From Rhodopseudomonas_A sp036404135 (lineage in GTDB: Bacteria; Pseudomonadota; Alphaproteobacteria; Rhizobiales; Xanthobacteraceae), in the NCBI RefSeq assembly GCF_036404135.1, contig NZ_DASWPE010000022.1, positions 70,320 through 134,319 of the forward strand: 64,000 bases of DNA, read 5' to 3'. The notes under the pieces were generated by a model. It was not told where the DNA came from. It was given only the letters and a program-made list of their open reading frames with translations, and searched no databases. Position 1 is the stretch's first letter, and each line of letters starts with the position of its first letter. Position numbers and translations under genes: made by a program. Below, in pieces: positions 17,401-25,145 of this stretch.

Positions 17401-17803
17401 GATGTATCACGCCGATTCCGCGCGCCTCGACGCGCCGAAGATGCGCACGCTGGACGAGGAGATCGCCCGCGTGGTGCGCGGCCGCGCCGCCAATCCGCGC
17501 TGGATCGCAGGCCAGATGCGGCACGGCTTTCGCGGCGCCGCGGAAATCGCCTCGACGCTCGACCAGATGGCGCTGTTCGCGCATCTCGCAGGCGCGGTCT
17601 CCAGCGCGCATTTCGATCTGTACTACGACGCCACGCTGGGTTGCGACGAGGTGCGCAGCTTCATCGAACAGGCCAATCCGGCGGCCGCAGCAGCGATGCG
17701 ACAACGCTTCCAGCAATTGCTCGACGCCGGCTATTGGACGACGCGGCGCAATTCGGCGATCCAGACCATCGCCACGCCCCCACACACCGAGGCTGCATCA
17801 TGA
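14477..17803 (+). CDS. cobN: cobaltochelatase large subunit
   Basis: A 1108-residue protein of the CobN/BchH family, the substrate-binding subunit of ATP-dependent aerobic cobaltochelatase, which inserts Co2+ into hydrogenobyrinic acid a,c-diamide with CobS and CobT (chelatase subunits not in this window). Family segments include HMGAHGTLEWLPGKSVALS (about residues 534-552), LDLWGSATMRTAGEEFA and the C-terminal DEVRSFIEQANPAA. The length is shorter than the roughly 1270 residues common in other alphaproteobacterial CobN proteins but the core appears intact. It starts 4 bases after cobW and overlaps cobH by 4 bases. Confidence 0.94.
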   Translation: MHILLRERHGLEETATAEDLGQQPADLVVLSFSDSDLGGFAAAWRAGQGSLPSLRLANLRRLIHPLSVDLYCEKTLSGARGILIRLLGGIDYWRYGIEQVSALAAAKGIALAIIPGDGRPDPRLDAASNLPPSTLRRLTTLCDKGGPDAARGALAQLALAAGLPAALPTATAALPRHGFYRPDTGVVADDALDAAPDGAPVALVVFYRAFLAAADTDPVDRLIGELSRRGVRAIGLFAASLKDPQSDPWLRASIARIAPDVIINVTAFSARGEHGAPFDVVDAPVLQVALAGSSRAVWAESDRGLSPPDLAIHVVLPEIDGRVFAGVASFKEAEAPDPELGYARIVHCGDDERIKAVVARACGWINLRRATDDNKRLALVLSSYPGRDDQIAHAVGLDAPASAVELLRLLRQQGFAIEDAPEDAATLIARLQSATVRWPLREYQAALAELDPALCADLDAQWGAADSDPALIDGDFVFKIVRCGHTLIAAQPERGQRSDRAAEYHDPRRAPRHGYVAFYLWLRHAARTDALIHMGAHGTLEWLPGKSVALSRACWSDALLGATPLIYPFIVNDPGEAAAAKRRLGAVTIGHMTPPISAGKLPPGLHAIERLLDEYSLAEGLDPRRRERLAAAIIDSARETGLDRDSGLTSEMTPREAVVRLDSFVCDVKTTLVADGLHVFGCAPEGGDELTMPFAACAAGERAALLAALDGRRVPPGPSGSPWRGRRDVLPTGRNLFTVDPRAVPSRNAAAQGERLAEALLTRHLQDHGDYPRNVMLDLWGSATMRTAGEEFAMALRLIGVVPEWDQTSTRVTGFDIIPLPLLGRPRIDVTLRISGLFRDVFQNLPLLFEQAVAALALRDEPDAENPYRRGEGPRVFGPAPGSYGAGVVETVTDLAPQTIDEAGDAWLAASGFAYGGADDGAAARAALERRTRDTDAFVHTQDLPETDLLAAPDYAAHEAGFAAAARKLGGAAPTMYHADSARLDAPKMRTLDEEIARVVRGRAANPRWIAGQMRHGFRGAAEIASTLDQMALFAHLAGAVSSAHFDLYYDATLGCDEVRSFIEQANPAAAAAMRQRFQQLLDAGYWTTRRNSAIQTIATPPHTEAAS

Positions 17804-18429
17804 GCTACGCCTATGAGAAAAACGGCGCCGCGATCTACACGCGATCCTTCGCGATCATCCGCGCCGAAGCCAAGCTCGCGCGCTTCGACCCCGGCGACGA
17901 AAAAGTCGCGGTCCGGATCATCCACGCCAGCGGCATGGTCGAGGTCGCCGACGACATCGTGTTCACGCCCGGCTTCAGCGACGCGGCGCGCGCTGCGCTG
18001 CGCGCCGGCGCGCCGATCTTCTGCGACGCCCAGATGGTCGCCAACGGCATCACCCGGGCGCGGCTGCCGGCCGATAACGAGGTGATCTGCACGCTCTCGG
18101 ACCCGCAGGTGCCGGCGCTGGCGGCAAGGCTCGGCACCACCCGCAGCGCCGCGGCGATGGAATTGTGGCGCGACCGGCTCAAGGGCTCGCTGGTGGTGAT
18201 CGGCAACGCGCCGACCGCGCTATTTCGCCTGCTGGAGATGTTGCAGGAGCCGGGCCTGGCGCCGCCCGCCGCGATCATCGGCATTCCGGTCGGCTTCGTC
18301 GGCGCCGCGGAATCCAAGGAGGCGCTGCTGGAAAGCGAAGCGGCGCCGAGCGTGATCGTGCGCGGCCGCCGCGGCGGCAGCGCGATGGCGGCAGCCGCGG
18401 TCAATGCGCTGGCGAGTGAGGTCGAATGA
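17800..18429 (+). CDS. cobH: precorrin-8X methylmutase
   Basis: A 209-residue protein. The catalytic histidine lies in VRIIHASGMVE (about residues 38-48), and GITRARLP and ELWRDRLKGSLVVIGNAPTA are CobH/CbiC motifs. It moves the C-11 methyl group to C-12, converting precorrin-8X to hydrogenobyrinate. The ATG overlaps the cobN stop as ATGA, and its own end overlaps cobI the same way. Precorrin-3B synthase CobG, which often precedes cobH, is absent here. Confidence 0.95.
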   Translation: MSYAYEKNGAAIYTRSFAIIRAEAKLARFDPGDEKVAVRIIHASGMVEVADDIVFTPGFSDAARAALRAGAPIFCDAQMVANGITRARLPADNEVICTLSDPQVPALAARLGTTRSAAAMELWRDRLKGSLVVIGNAPTALFRLLEMLQEPGLAPPAAIIGIPVGFVGAAESKEALLESEAAPSVIVRGRRGGSAMAAAAVNALASEVE

Positions 18430-19157
18430 GCATGGCTGCTACCATCTACGGCGTCGGGCTCGGCCCCGGCGATCCCGAACTGATGAGCGTCAAGGCGGCG
18501 CGGCTGATCGGCCAGGCGTCGGTGATCGCGCATTTCCGCAAACCCGGCCGCGCCGGCAACGCCCGCACCTTGGTCAACGGCATGCTCGCGCCCGGCGTGA
18601 TCGAATTCGCGATGGAATATCCGGTGACCACCGAGATCGCGATCGACGATCCGGCCTACAATGACAGCCTGCGCGAGTTCTACGACGACTGCGTGCGGCA
18701 GCTGTTGGTGCACGTCACGGAGGGCCGCGACGTCGCGGTGCTGTGCGAGGGCGACCCGTTCCTCTACGGCTCCTTCATGCATCTGCACAGCCGGCTCGCC
18801 GGCAAGGCCAACGTCGTGGTGGTGCCGGGGATTTCCGGAATGTCCGGCTGCTGGACCGCCAGCGGCCGGCCGATCACCTTCGGCGACGACGTATTGAGCG
18901 TGGTGCCGGCGACGCTGGATGAAGCCAGCCTGCGCGAGCGATTTGCCGCGATCGACGCGCTGGTGGTGATGAAGCTCGGCCGCAATCTGCCGAAGGTGCG
19001 CCGCGCGCTTGAGGCCGCGGGCCTGATCGAACGCGCGATCTATGTCGAGCGCGGCACCATGGCCGCGCAGAAGGTGATGCGGCTCGCCGACAAGACCGAC
19101 GACGAGGCGCCCTACTTCTCTGTGATTCTGGTGCACGGCCAGGGACGACGGCCATGA
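18426..19157 (+). CDS. cobI: precorrin-2 C20-methyltransferase
   Basis: A 243-residue SAM-dependent tetrapyrrole methylase. GVGLGPGDPELMSVKAAR at the N-terminus and VLCEGDPFLYGSFMHLH near residue 102 are typical of CobI/CbiL, as is VVPGISGMSGC. It methylates C-20 of precorrin-2 to give precorrin-3A, the substrate of the CobZ-type pair. It overlaps cobH and cobJ by 4 bases each, indicating coupled translation. Confidence 0.94.
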   Translation: MSMAATIYGVGLGPGDPELMSVKAARLIGQASVIAHFRKPGRAGNARTLVNGMLAPGVIEFAMEYPVTTEIAIDDPAYNDSLREFYDDCVRQLLVHVTEGRDVAVLCEGDPFLYGSFMHLHSRLAGKANVVVVPGISGMSGCWTASGRPITFGDDVLSVVPATLDEASLRERFAAIDALVVMKLGRNLPKVRRALEAAGLIERAIYVERGTMAAQKVMRLADKTDDEAPYFSVILVHGQGRRP

Positions 19158-19915
19158 GCGGATCGCTGATCATCGCCGGCCTCGGCCCCGGCGCCGCGCA
19201 CCTCATCACCCCGGAAGTCGCCGCGGCGCTGGCCGAAGCCACCGACCTGATCGGCTACGCGCCCTATGTGGCGCGGGTCGCCGAACGCGCGGGCCTGGTG
19301 CGGCACGGCTCCGACAACCGCGAAGAACTCGACCGCGCCAGCCACGCGCTGCGGCTGGCCGCGCAGGGCAAGCGCGTGGTCGTGGTGTCGTCGGGCGATC
19401 CGGGGGTGTTCGCGATGGCGGCGGCGGTGTTCGAGGCGGTCGACGCCGGCGACCCTGCCTGGCGCGAACTCGACATCAAGGTGCTGCCCGGCATCAGCGC
19501 GATGTTCGCCGCGGCGGCCCGGATCGGCGCACCGCTCGGCCATGATTTCTGTGCCATCAATCTGTCGGACAATCTGAAGCCGTGGGAATTGGTGCAGCAC
19601 CGGCTGCGGCTCGCGGCGCAAGCCGGGTTCGTGATCGCGCTGTACAATCCGTTGTCGAAGGCGCGGCCGTGGCAGCTCGGCCGCGCGCTGGATCTGCTGC
19701 GCGAGGAATTGCCGGGCCACGTGCCGGTGATCTTCGCCAGCGCGATCAGCGATGCGCGCGAGGCCATCGACACCGTACCGCTCGGCGAAGCGGTGGCGGA
19801 GCGCGCCGACATGCGCACGCTGGTGATGATCGGCTCGACCCACACCAAATTGATCGAGCGCGCCGCTGGCAAACCGTTCGTCTATACGCCGCGCTCGGTC
19901 GGGGTCTCGTCGTGA
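19154..19915 (+). CDS. cobJ: precorrin-3B C17-methyltransferase
   Basis: A 253-residue tetrapyrrole methylase with GLGPGAAHLITPEV at the start, DLIGYAPYVARV, VVSSGDPGVFAMAAAVFE and FCAINLSDNLKPWE, all typical of CobJ/CbiH. It performs ring contraction with C-17 methylation of precorrin-3B to precorrin-4. It is a stand-alone CobJ, without the CobG-like fusion known in some organisms. The last 34 bases overlap the 3' end of the opposite-strand cobK. Confidence 0.94.
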   Translation: MSGSLIIAGLGPGAAHLITPEVAAALAEATDLIGYAPYVARVAERAGLVRHGSDNREELDRASHALRLAAQGKRVVVVSSGDPGVFAMAAAVFEAVDAGDPAWRELDIKVLPGISAMFAAAARIGAPLGHDFCAINLSDNLKPWELVQHRLRLAAQAGFVIALYNPLSKARPWQLGRALDLLREELPGHVPVIFASAISDAREAIDTVPLGEAVAERADMRTLVMIGSTHTKLIERAAGKPFVYTPRSVGVSS

Positions 19916-20664
19916 CCGAGCCAGCGCATCACCTCGGCGACGGACTCGACGCAGGGCCGCGTCGGCACGTCAGGCCGCCGCACCATCACCACCGGCAGCG
20001 CCAGATCGCGCGCGGCCTCGATCTTGGCCGAGGCGGCGTGGCCGCCGGCGTTCTTCGCCACCACGCAATCGGCGCGGAACTCGGTCAGCATGGCGCGGTC
20101 GGAGGCGCGATCGAAGGGCCCGCGCGCCACGATCACCTGCGCATTCGGCAACGGCAGCGCCGCACGCGGCGGATCGACCAGCCGCACCAGATAGGCGTGC
20201 TGCGGATGGGCGGCGAAGGTTTTCAGATGCATCCGGCCGATGCCGAGAAAGACGCGGCGGGGTGTTTCGCCGAGCGCTTCGGCTGCGGCGGCGAGATCGT
20301 CGACCTCGATCCATTGATCGCCGGCGACGCGCTGCCACGGCGCGCGCTCCAGCGCCAGCAGCGGCACGCCGGCGCGCCGGCAGGCCTCCACCGCATGCGC
20401 GCTCATTTGCGCGGCGAACGGATGGGTGGCGTCGACCACGCGGTCGATGTTTTCGCTACGCAGATAGTCGGTGAGGCCATCGACGCCGCCGAAGCCGCCG
20501 ACGCGCCACGGGATCGGCGGCGGCGTCGGATTGTCGGTGCGGCCGGCATAGGACAGCACGGCGTCGATCTGCGGGGCGCCGGCCAGCGCATGCGCCAGCC
20601 GGTTGGCGTCGGCGGTGCCGCCGAGCAGCAGCACGCGCAATTGTTTGGTCGTGGAGGCGTTCAT
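19882..20664 (-). CDS. cobK: precorrin-6A reductase
   Basis: A 260-residue NADPH-dependent reductase. LLLGGTADANRLAHAL at residues 12-27 is the CobK nucleotide-fold start, VVDATHPFAAQMSAHAVEAC and VVAKNAGGHAASAKIEAA are signature segments, and GIGRMHLKTFA follows. It converts precorrin-6A to precorrin-6B. It is encoded against the direction of the surrounding cob genes. It overlaps the cobJ end by 34 bases, and its start codon shares the CATG at 20662-20665 with the cobL start. A longer upstream reading is antisense to cobL and was not accepted. Confidence 0.94.
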   Translation of the reverse strand: MNASTTKQLRVLLLGGTADANRLAHALAGAPQIDAVLSYAGRTDNPTPPPIPWRVGGFGGVDGLTDYLRSENIDRVVDATHPFAAQMSAHAVEACRRAGVPLLALERAPWQRVAGDQWIEVDDLAAAAEALGETPRRVFLGIGRMHLKTFAAHPQHAYLVRLVDPPRAALPLPNAQVIVARGPFDRASDRAMLTEFRADCVVAKNAGGHAASAKIEAARDLALPVVMVRRPDVPTRPCVESVAEVMRWLGHDETPTERGV

Positions 20665-21886
20665 GACCGCAAGCGATGACATGACAACGCCCTGGCTGTC
20701 TATGATCGGAATTGGCGAGGACGGGCTCGACGGGCTGTCCGCCGCGGCGCGCTCTCTGCTCGCCGACGCCGAACTGATCGTCGGCGGGCCGCGGCATCTG
20801 GCGCTGGTTGCAGCGCTGGGGAAGCCGACGCTGGCCTGGGAGATTCCGTTCGCGGGGTCCTTGCCGAAGCTCAAGGCGCAGCGCGGCAAGCGCGTGGTGG
20901 CGCTGTGTTCCGGCGATCCGTTCTGGTACGGCGCCGGCGCGGTGCTGGCCGACGCGGTGCCGGCCGCCGAGACCGTTGCGGTGCCGGCGCCCTCCACTTT
21001 CGGCTTCGCGGCGGCGCGGCTGCGCTGGCGGCTGGAAGACACGCTCACGCTCGGGCTGCACGCAAAGCCGCTCGCATTGCTGCGACCGCATCTGCATAAC
21101 TCCGCGCGCTTGATCGTGCTGGCGCGCGACGGCGCGGCGCCGGCCAAGATCGCGGCGTATCTGACCGGCCTGGGATTCGGGCCGTCGCGGCTGACCGTGC
21201 TGGAAGCGCTCGGCGGGCCGCGCGAGCGGATTCGCGAATCGAGCGCCGAGAGCTTTGCGATCGATGATATCAGCTCGCCGGTCGCGGTTGCGATCGAAGC
21301 CATCGCAGCCCCCGGCGCGGTGATCATGCCGCGGGTCGCCGGGCTGCCCGACGAATTGTTCCAGCACGACGGCCAACTCACCAAGCGCGAGATCCGCGCG
21401 GTGACGCTGTCGACGCTGGCGCCGCGCGGCGGCGAATTGCTGTGGGACGTCGGCGCCGGGTCCGGCTCGATCGGCATCGAATGGCTGTTGGCGCATCCGG
21501 CCAATCGCGCGATCGGCATCGAACCGCGGCCGGACCGGCTCGACAACGCCCGCGGCAATGCGGCGTCGCTCGGGGTGCCGCATTTCGATCTGCGGCTGGG
21601 TTCGGCACCGGAGGCGCTGCGCGACCTGCCGACGCCGGACGCGATCTTCATCGGCGGCGGCGCCAGCCGCGACGGCGTGCTCGACGCGGTATGGCAGGCC
21701 TTGCCGGCGGGCGGACGGCTGGTGGTCAATGCGGTGACGCTTGAGACCGAGGCCGAACTGATCGCGCGGCAGGCCCGCCACGGCGGCACGCTGCTGCGGC
21801 TTGCGGTGGAGCGCGCAGGCGCAGTCGGCGGCATGACCGGCTGGCGCGCGGCGATGCCGGTGGTGCAATGGAGCGTGGTGAAATGA
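20663..21886 (+). CDS. cobL: precorrin-6Y C5,15-methyltransferase (decarboxylating)
   Basis: A 407-residue two-domain enzyme: an N-terminal CbiE-type methylase (SMIGIGEDGLDGLS, VALCSGDPFWYGAGAVL) and a C-terminal CbiT-type class I methyltransferase (LLWDVGAGSGSIGIEWL near residues 258-274). It methylates C-5 and C-15 of precorrin-6B and decarboxylates the C-12 acetate side chain. ATG 20663 overlaps the divergent cobK start; ATG 20681 is an alternative internal start. It overlaps cobE by 4 bases. Confidence 0.94.
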   Translation: MTASDDMTTPWLSMIGIGEDGLDGLSAAARSLLADAELIVGGPRHLALVAALGKPTLAWEIPFAGSLPKLKAQRGKRVVALCSGDPFWYGAGAVLADAVPAAETVAVPAPSTFGFAAARLRWRLEDTLTLGLHAKPLALLRPHLHNSARLIVLARDGAAPAKIAAYLTGLGFGPSRLTVLEALGGPRERIRESSAESFAIDDISSPVAVAIEAIAAPGAVIMPRVAGLPDELFQHDGQLTKREIRAVTLSTLAPRGGELLWDVGAGSGSIGIEWLLAHPANRAIGIEPRPDRLDNARGNAASLGVPHFDLRLGSAPEALRDLPTPDAIFIGGGASRDGVLDAVWQALPAGGRLVVNAVTLETEAELIARQARHGGTLLRLAVERAGAVGGMTGWRAAMPVVQWSVVK

Positions 21887-22272
21887 GCCGGCTGGTGATC
21901 GGGCTGGGATTTCGCGACGCGGCGGCCGCAGTCTCGATCGGCGAAGTCATCGCCGCGGCGCGGGCGCAGGCCGGCGAAGCCGCCGACGCCATCGCCGTGC
22001 TGGACGACAAGGCGGCGCATCCGGCCCTGCTCGTGGCAGCACTCGCCGCAGCGCTGCCGATCCGGCGCGTGACGGCAGCCGATCTGCGCCGCGCCGATGC
22101 CGATATCGCCACGCGCTCCGCAACCATCCAACGCCACCGCGGCGTCGGCAGCGTCTGCGAGGCCGCGGCACTCGCCGCCGCGGGCCCCGGCGCGCGGCTA
22201 ATCGTGCCGCGCCTGGTCTCGGCCGATCGCACCGCCACCGCCGCCGCCGCATTCAATGAGGACGAAACATGA
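21883..22272 (+). CDS. cobE: cobalamin biosynthesis protein CobE
   Basis: A 129-residue protein matching the CbiG C-terminal / CobE domain: VIGLGFRDAAAAVSIGEVI at the start, then AVLDDKAAHPALLVAALAAA and a serine-poor C-terminus ending near GPGARLIVPRLVSADRT. The precise step is not settled; a role in handling a late corrin intermediate has been proposed. Both ends overlap neighbours by 4 bases, so it is part of the translationally coupled cobL-E-M run. Confidence 0.85.
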   Translation: MSRLVIGLGFRDAAAAVSIGEVIAAARAQAGEAADAIAVLDDKAAHPALLVAALAAALPIRRVTAADLRRADADIATRSATIQRHRGVGSVCEAAALAAAGPGARLIVPRLVSADRTATAAAAFNEDET

Positions 22273-23048
22273 CCGTGCATTTCATCGGCGCCGGCCCCGG
22301 CGCGCCGGACCTGATCACCGTGCGCGGACAGAATCTTGTCGCGCGCTGCAAGGTGTGCCTGTTCGCCGGCTCGCTGGTGCCGCGCGAGATCGTGGCGCTG
22401 TGCCCGCCCGGCGCCCGGGTGGTCGACACCGCGCCGCTCGATCTCGACGCCATCGTCGCGGAAATCTCCGCCGCGCATGCGCAGGGGCTCGACGTGGCGC
22501 GGCTGCATTCCGGCGATCTGTCGGTGTGGAGCGCGATGGGCGAGCAGATCCGGCGGCTGGAAGAACTCGGCATTCCCTACAGCGTGACGCCGGGCGTGCC
22601 GTCGTTCGCCGCCGCAGCCGCGGTGCTGGGGCGCGAATTGACGCTGCCTGGAGTGGCGCAGACCGTGGTGCTGACGCGAACTTCCGGCCGCGCCTCGGCG
22701 ATGCCGGAGCGAGAAAATCTCGCGGCCTATGCCGCCACCGGCGCTACGCTGGCGATCCATCTGTCGATCCACGTGCTCGACGAGGTGGTGGCGACGCTGA
22801 TTCCGCATTACGGCGCCGACGGCGCCATCGCCGTGGTGGTCCGCGCCAGCTGGCCGGAACAGATCGTGCTGCGCGGCACGCTGTCGAGCATCGCCGACAA
22901 GGTGCGCGAGGCTGCGATCGAGCGCACCGCGCTGATCCTGGTCGGGCCGTCGCTGGCGGCCGAGGATTTTGCCGACAGCGCGCTATATTCGGCGGATTAC
23001 GATCGCCGGTTCCGGCCGAACTCGCTGACCGGGCTGATCCGTGAATAA
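22269..23048 (+). CDS. cobM: precorrin-4 C11-methyltransferase
   Basis: A 259-residue tetrapyrrole methylase. HFIGAGPGAPDLITVRG, CLFAGSLVPREI, RLHSGDLSVWSAMGEQIRRL and VTPGVPSFAAAAA are close to CobM/CbiF motifs. It methylates C-11 of precorrin-4 to give precorrin-5, the substrate of CobF encoded elsewhere in this window. It overlaps cobE by 4 bases and cobB by 8 bases. Confidence 0.95.
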   Translation: MTVHFIGAGPGAPDLITVRGQNLVARCKVCLFAGSLVPREIVALCPPGARVVDTAPLDLDAIVAEISAAHAQGLDVARLHSGDLSVWSAMGEQIRRLEELGIPYSVTPGVPSFAAAAAVLGRELTLPGVAQTVVLTRTSGRASAMPERENLAAYAATGATLAIHLSIHVLDEVVATLIPHYGADGAIAVVVRASWPEQIVLRGTLSSIADKVREAAIERTALILVGPSLAAEDFADSALYSADYDRRFRPNSLTGLIRE

Positions 23049-24366
23049 TCCCCCCGGCCTGCTGATCGCAGCCCCCGCCACGCGCAGCGGCAAGACCACG
23101 CTGACGCTGGCGCTGCTCGCGGCGATGCGACGGCGCGGCCGCGTGGTGCAGCCTTATAAGTGCGGGCCGGACTACATCGATCCGGCGTTCCACGCCGTGG
23201 CCGCCGGGCGCGCCTCGTACAATCTGGACTCTTGGGCGCAGAGCCGCGGCCGGTTCGACGCGCTGCTCGATCAGGCCGCCGACGCCGATCTATGCATCGC
23301 CGAAGGCGTCATGGGACTGTTCGACGGCGTCGCCACCAACGGCGCCTGGGGCAACGGCTCCAGCGCCGATATCGCCGCCGCCACCGGCTGGCCGGTGGTG
23401 CTGGTGCTCGACGTCTCCGGGCAGGCGCAATCCGCCGCCGCGGTGGCGCTCGGCTTTGCGCATTATCGAAGCGACGTGCAAATCGCCGGAGTGATCCTCA
23501 ACAAGGTGGCGAGCGAACGCCACGCCGCGCTGGTGCGCGACGGCTTCGCCCGGCATGACATCGCGGTGTTCGGCGCGGTCGCGCGCGACGCGTCACTGAC
23601 TATGCCGGAGCGGCATCTCGGCCTGGTGCAGGCGCAGGAAGACGCCGCGCTCGCGGCCCGGCTCGACGCGCTGGCCGATCTGGTGGCGCGCGACGTCGAC
23701 CTTGCGGCGCTCGAGAAGGCGGCGCGGCCGACCTTGCGTTCGCCGCCATCGGTTCACGCGCGCACCGCGCCGCCCGGGCAACGCATCGCGCTGGCGCAGG
23801 ACGCCGCGTTCTCCTTCGTCTATCCGCATCTGCTCGCCGGCTGGCGCGCCGCCGGCGCCGAGATCGTGCCGTTCGCGCCGCTCGCCGATGAGGCGCCCGA
23901 TCCGTCATGCGACGTCGCCTGGCTGCCCGGCGGCTATCCGGAACTACACGCCGGCCGCCTCGCCGCGGCGTCGCGCTTCGCCGACGGCATCCGCGCATTC
24001 GCCCATACCAAGCCGGTGCATGGCGAGTGCGGCGGCTACATGACGCTCGGCACCGGCCTCGTCGACGCCGCCGGCGCGCGGCACGCGATGCTCGGGCTGC
24101 TCGGGCTGGAAACCGATTTCGCGCAGCGCAAGCTGCATCTCGGCTACCGCAGCGCGAGGCTGCTGGCGCCGATCCCCGGCCATGCCGAACACAGCATACT
24201 GCGCGGCCACGAATTCCATTATGCCCGCGTCATCAACCAACCCGATCAGCCGCTCGCCGCGATTTGCGACGCCGCCGGGGTGCCGACCGCCGAAACCGGC
24301 AGCCGCCGCGGCCGCGTGACCGGCAGCTTTTTCCACATCGTCGATGTGGCCGAGGAGACGCCATGA
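23041..24366 (+). CDS. cobB: hydrogenobyrinic acid a,c-diamide synthase
   Basis: A 441-residue amidotransferase with an N-terminal dethiobiotin-synthetase-like ATPase domain (LIAAPATRSGKTTLTLAL; VQPYKCGPDYIDPAFH) and a C-terminal class I glutaminase domain with the nucleophile in HGECGGYMTLG (about residue 330). It amidates the a and c side chains before cobalt insertion. The GTG start lies inside the last codons of cobM. It overlaps cobA by 4 bases. Confidence 0.94.
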   Translation: MNNPPGLLIAAPATRSGKTTLTLALLAAMRRRGRVVQPYKCGPDYIDPAFHAVAAGRASYNLDSWAQSRGRFDALLDQAADADLCIAEGVMGLFDGVATNGAWGNGSSADIAAATGWPVVLVLDVSGQAQSAAAVALGFAHYRSDVQIAGVILNKVASERHAALVRDGFARHDIAVFGAVARDASLTMPERHLGLVQAQEDAALAARLDALADLVARDVDLAALEKAARPTLRSPPSVHARTAPPGQRIALAQDAAFSFVYPHLLAGWRAAGAEIVPFAPLADEAPDPSCDVAWLPGGYPELHAGRLAAASRFADGIRAFAHTKPVHGECGGYMTLGTGLVDAAGARHAMLGLLGLETDFAQRKLHLGYRSARLLAPIPGHAEHSILRGHEFHYARVINQPDQPLAAICDAAGVPTAETGSRRGRVTGSFFHIVDVAEETP

Positions 24367-25145
24367 CATCCAACGAACCCAATGGTGCAGCCATCGGCAG
24401 CATCGCGCTGGTCGGCGCCGGCCCCGGCGACGTCGATCTGTTGACGCTGCGCGCGGTGGAGCGGCTGCGCGCCGCCGACGTGATCCTGTACGACGACCTC
24501 GCCGGCGACGCGCTGTTGTCGTTCGCGCGCGACGACGCCGAACTGATCGCGGTCGGCAAACGCGCCGGGCATCCGTCGCCGAAGCAGGACGAATTGAACC
24601 GGCTGATGATCAGCTACGCCAAGCTCGGCAAGCGCGTGGTGCGGATCAAGGCCGGCGATCCGGCGATCTTCGCCCGCGCCGACGAGGAAATCGGCGCGGC
24701 GCGCGCCGCCGGCGTGCCGATCGAGATCGTGCCCGGCATCACCACCGCGACCGCGGCAGCGGCGTTTCTCGGCACCTCGCTGACCAAGCGCGTGGTGGCG
24801 CGCCGGCTGCAGATGGTCACCGGCCACGACATCGAAGGCACGCTGCCGAGCGATCTCGATCTTGCGGCGCTGGCCGACGCCGGCGCCACCACCTGCGTAT
24901 TCATGGGCAAGGCCACCTTCCCGGCGCTGGCGGAGAAGCTGATCGCGCAGGGGCTGTCGCGCGACACGCCGACCGTGGTGGTGGAAAGCCTCGGCACGCC
25001 GGCGACGCAGGTGATCGCCGGCACGCTGAGCGGGATCGCGGCGCAGCTCGCCGCCGAGAAGCCGCAGGGCCCCTGCATGATCCTGTACGGCGCGGCGCTG
25101 GCCGGCGTCGGCCGCGACGGGGCTGAACCGCAGACCCAGCGCTAG
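24363..25145 (+). CDS. cobA: uroporphyrinogen-III C-methyltransferase
   Basis: A 260-residue SUMT. ALVGAGPGDVDLLTLRAVE, VILYDDLAGDALL, VVRIKAGDPAIFARADEE and EIVPGITTATAAAAFLG match the family, although the second glycine of the usual KGGDP is alanine. It makes precorrin-2 from uroporphyrinogen III, feeding the whole pathway. It is a stand-alone enzyme with no CysG-type dehydrogenase/ferrochelatase domain. It ends the plus-strand cob run and overlaps the convergent moaA end by 4 bases. Confidence 0.93.
   Translation: MTSNEPNGAAIGSIALVGAGPGDVDLLTLRAVERLRAADVILYDDLAGDALLSFARDDAELIAVGKRAGHPSPKQDELNRLMISYAKLGKRVVRIKAGDPAIFARADEEIGAARAAGVPIEIVPGITTATAAAAFLGTSLTKRVVARRLQMVTGHDIEGTLPSDLDLAALADAGATTCVFMGKATFPALAEKLIAQGLSRDTPTVVVESLGTPATQVIAGTLSGIAAQLAAEKPQGPCMILYGAALAGVGRDGAEPQTQR

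Noticed and set aside
20665..22137. Upstream extension of cobK through cobL's antisense strand
   Set aside because: The added residues do not resemble CobK. The family N-terminus (LLLGGTADANRL) begins just after the start at 20664.
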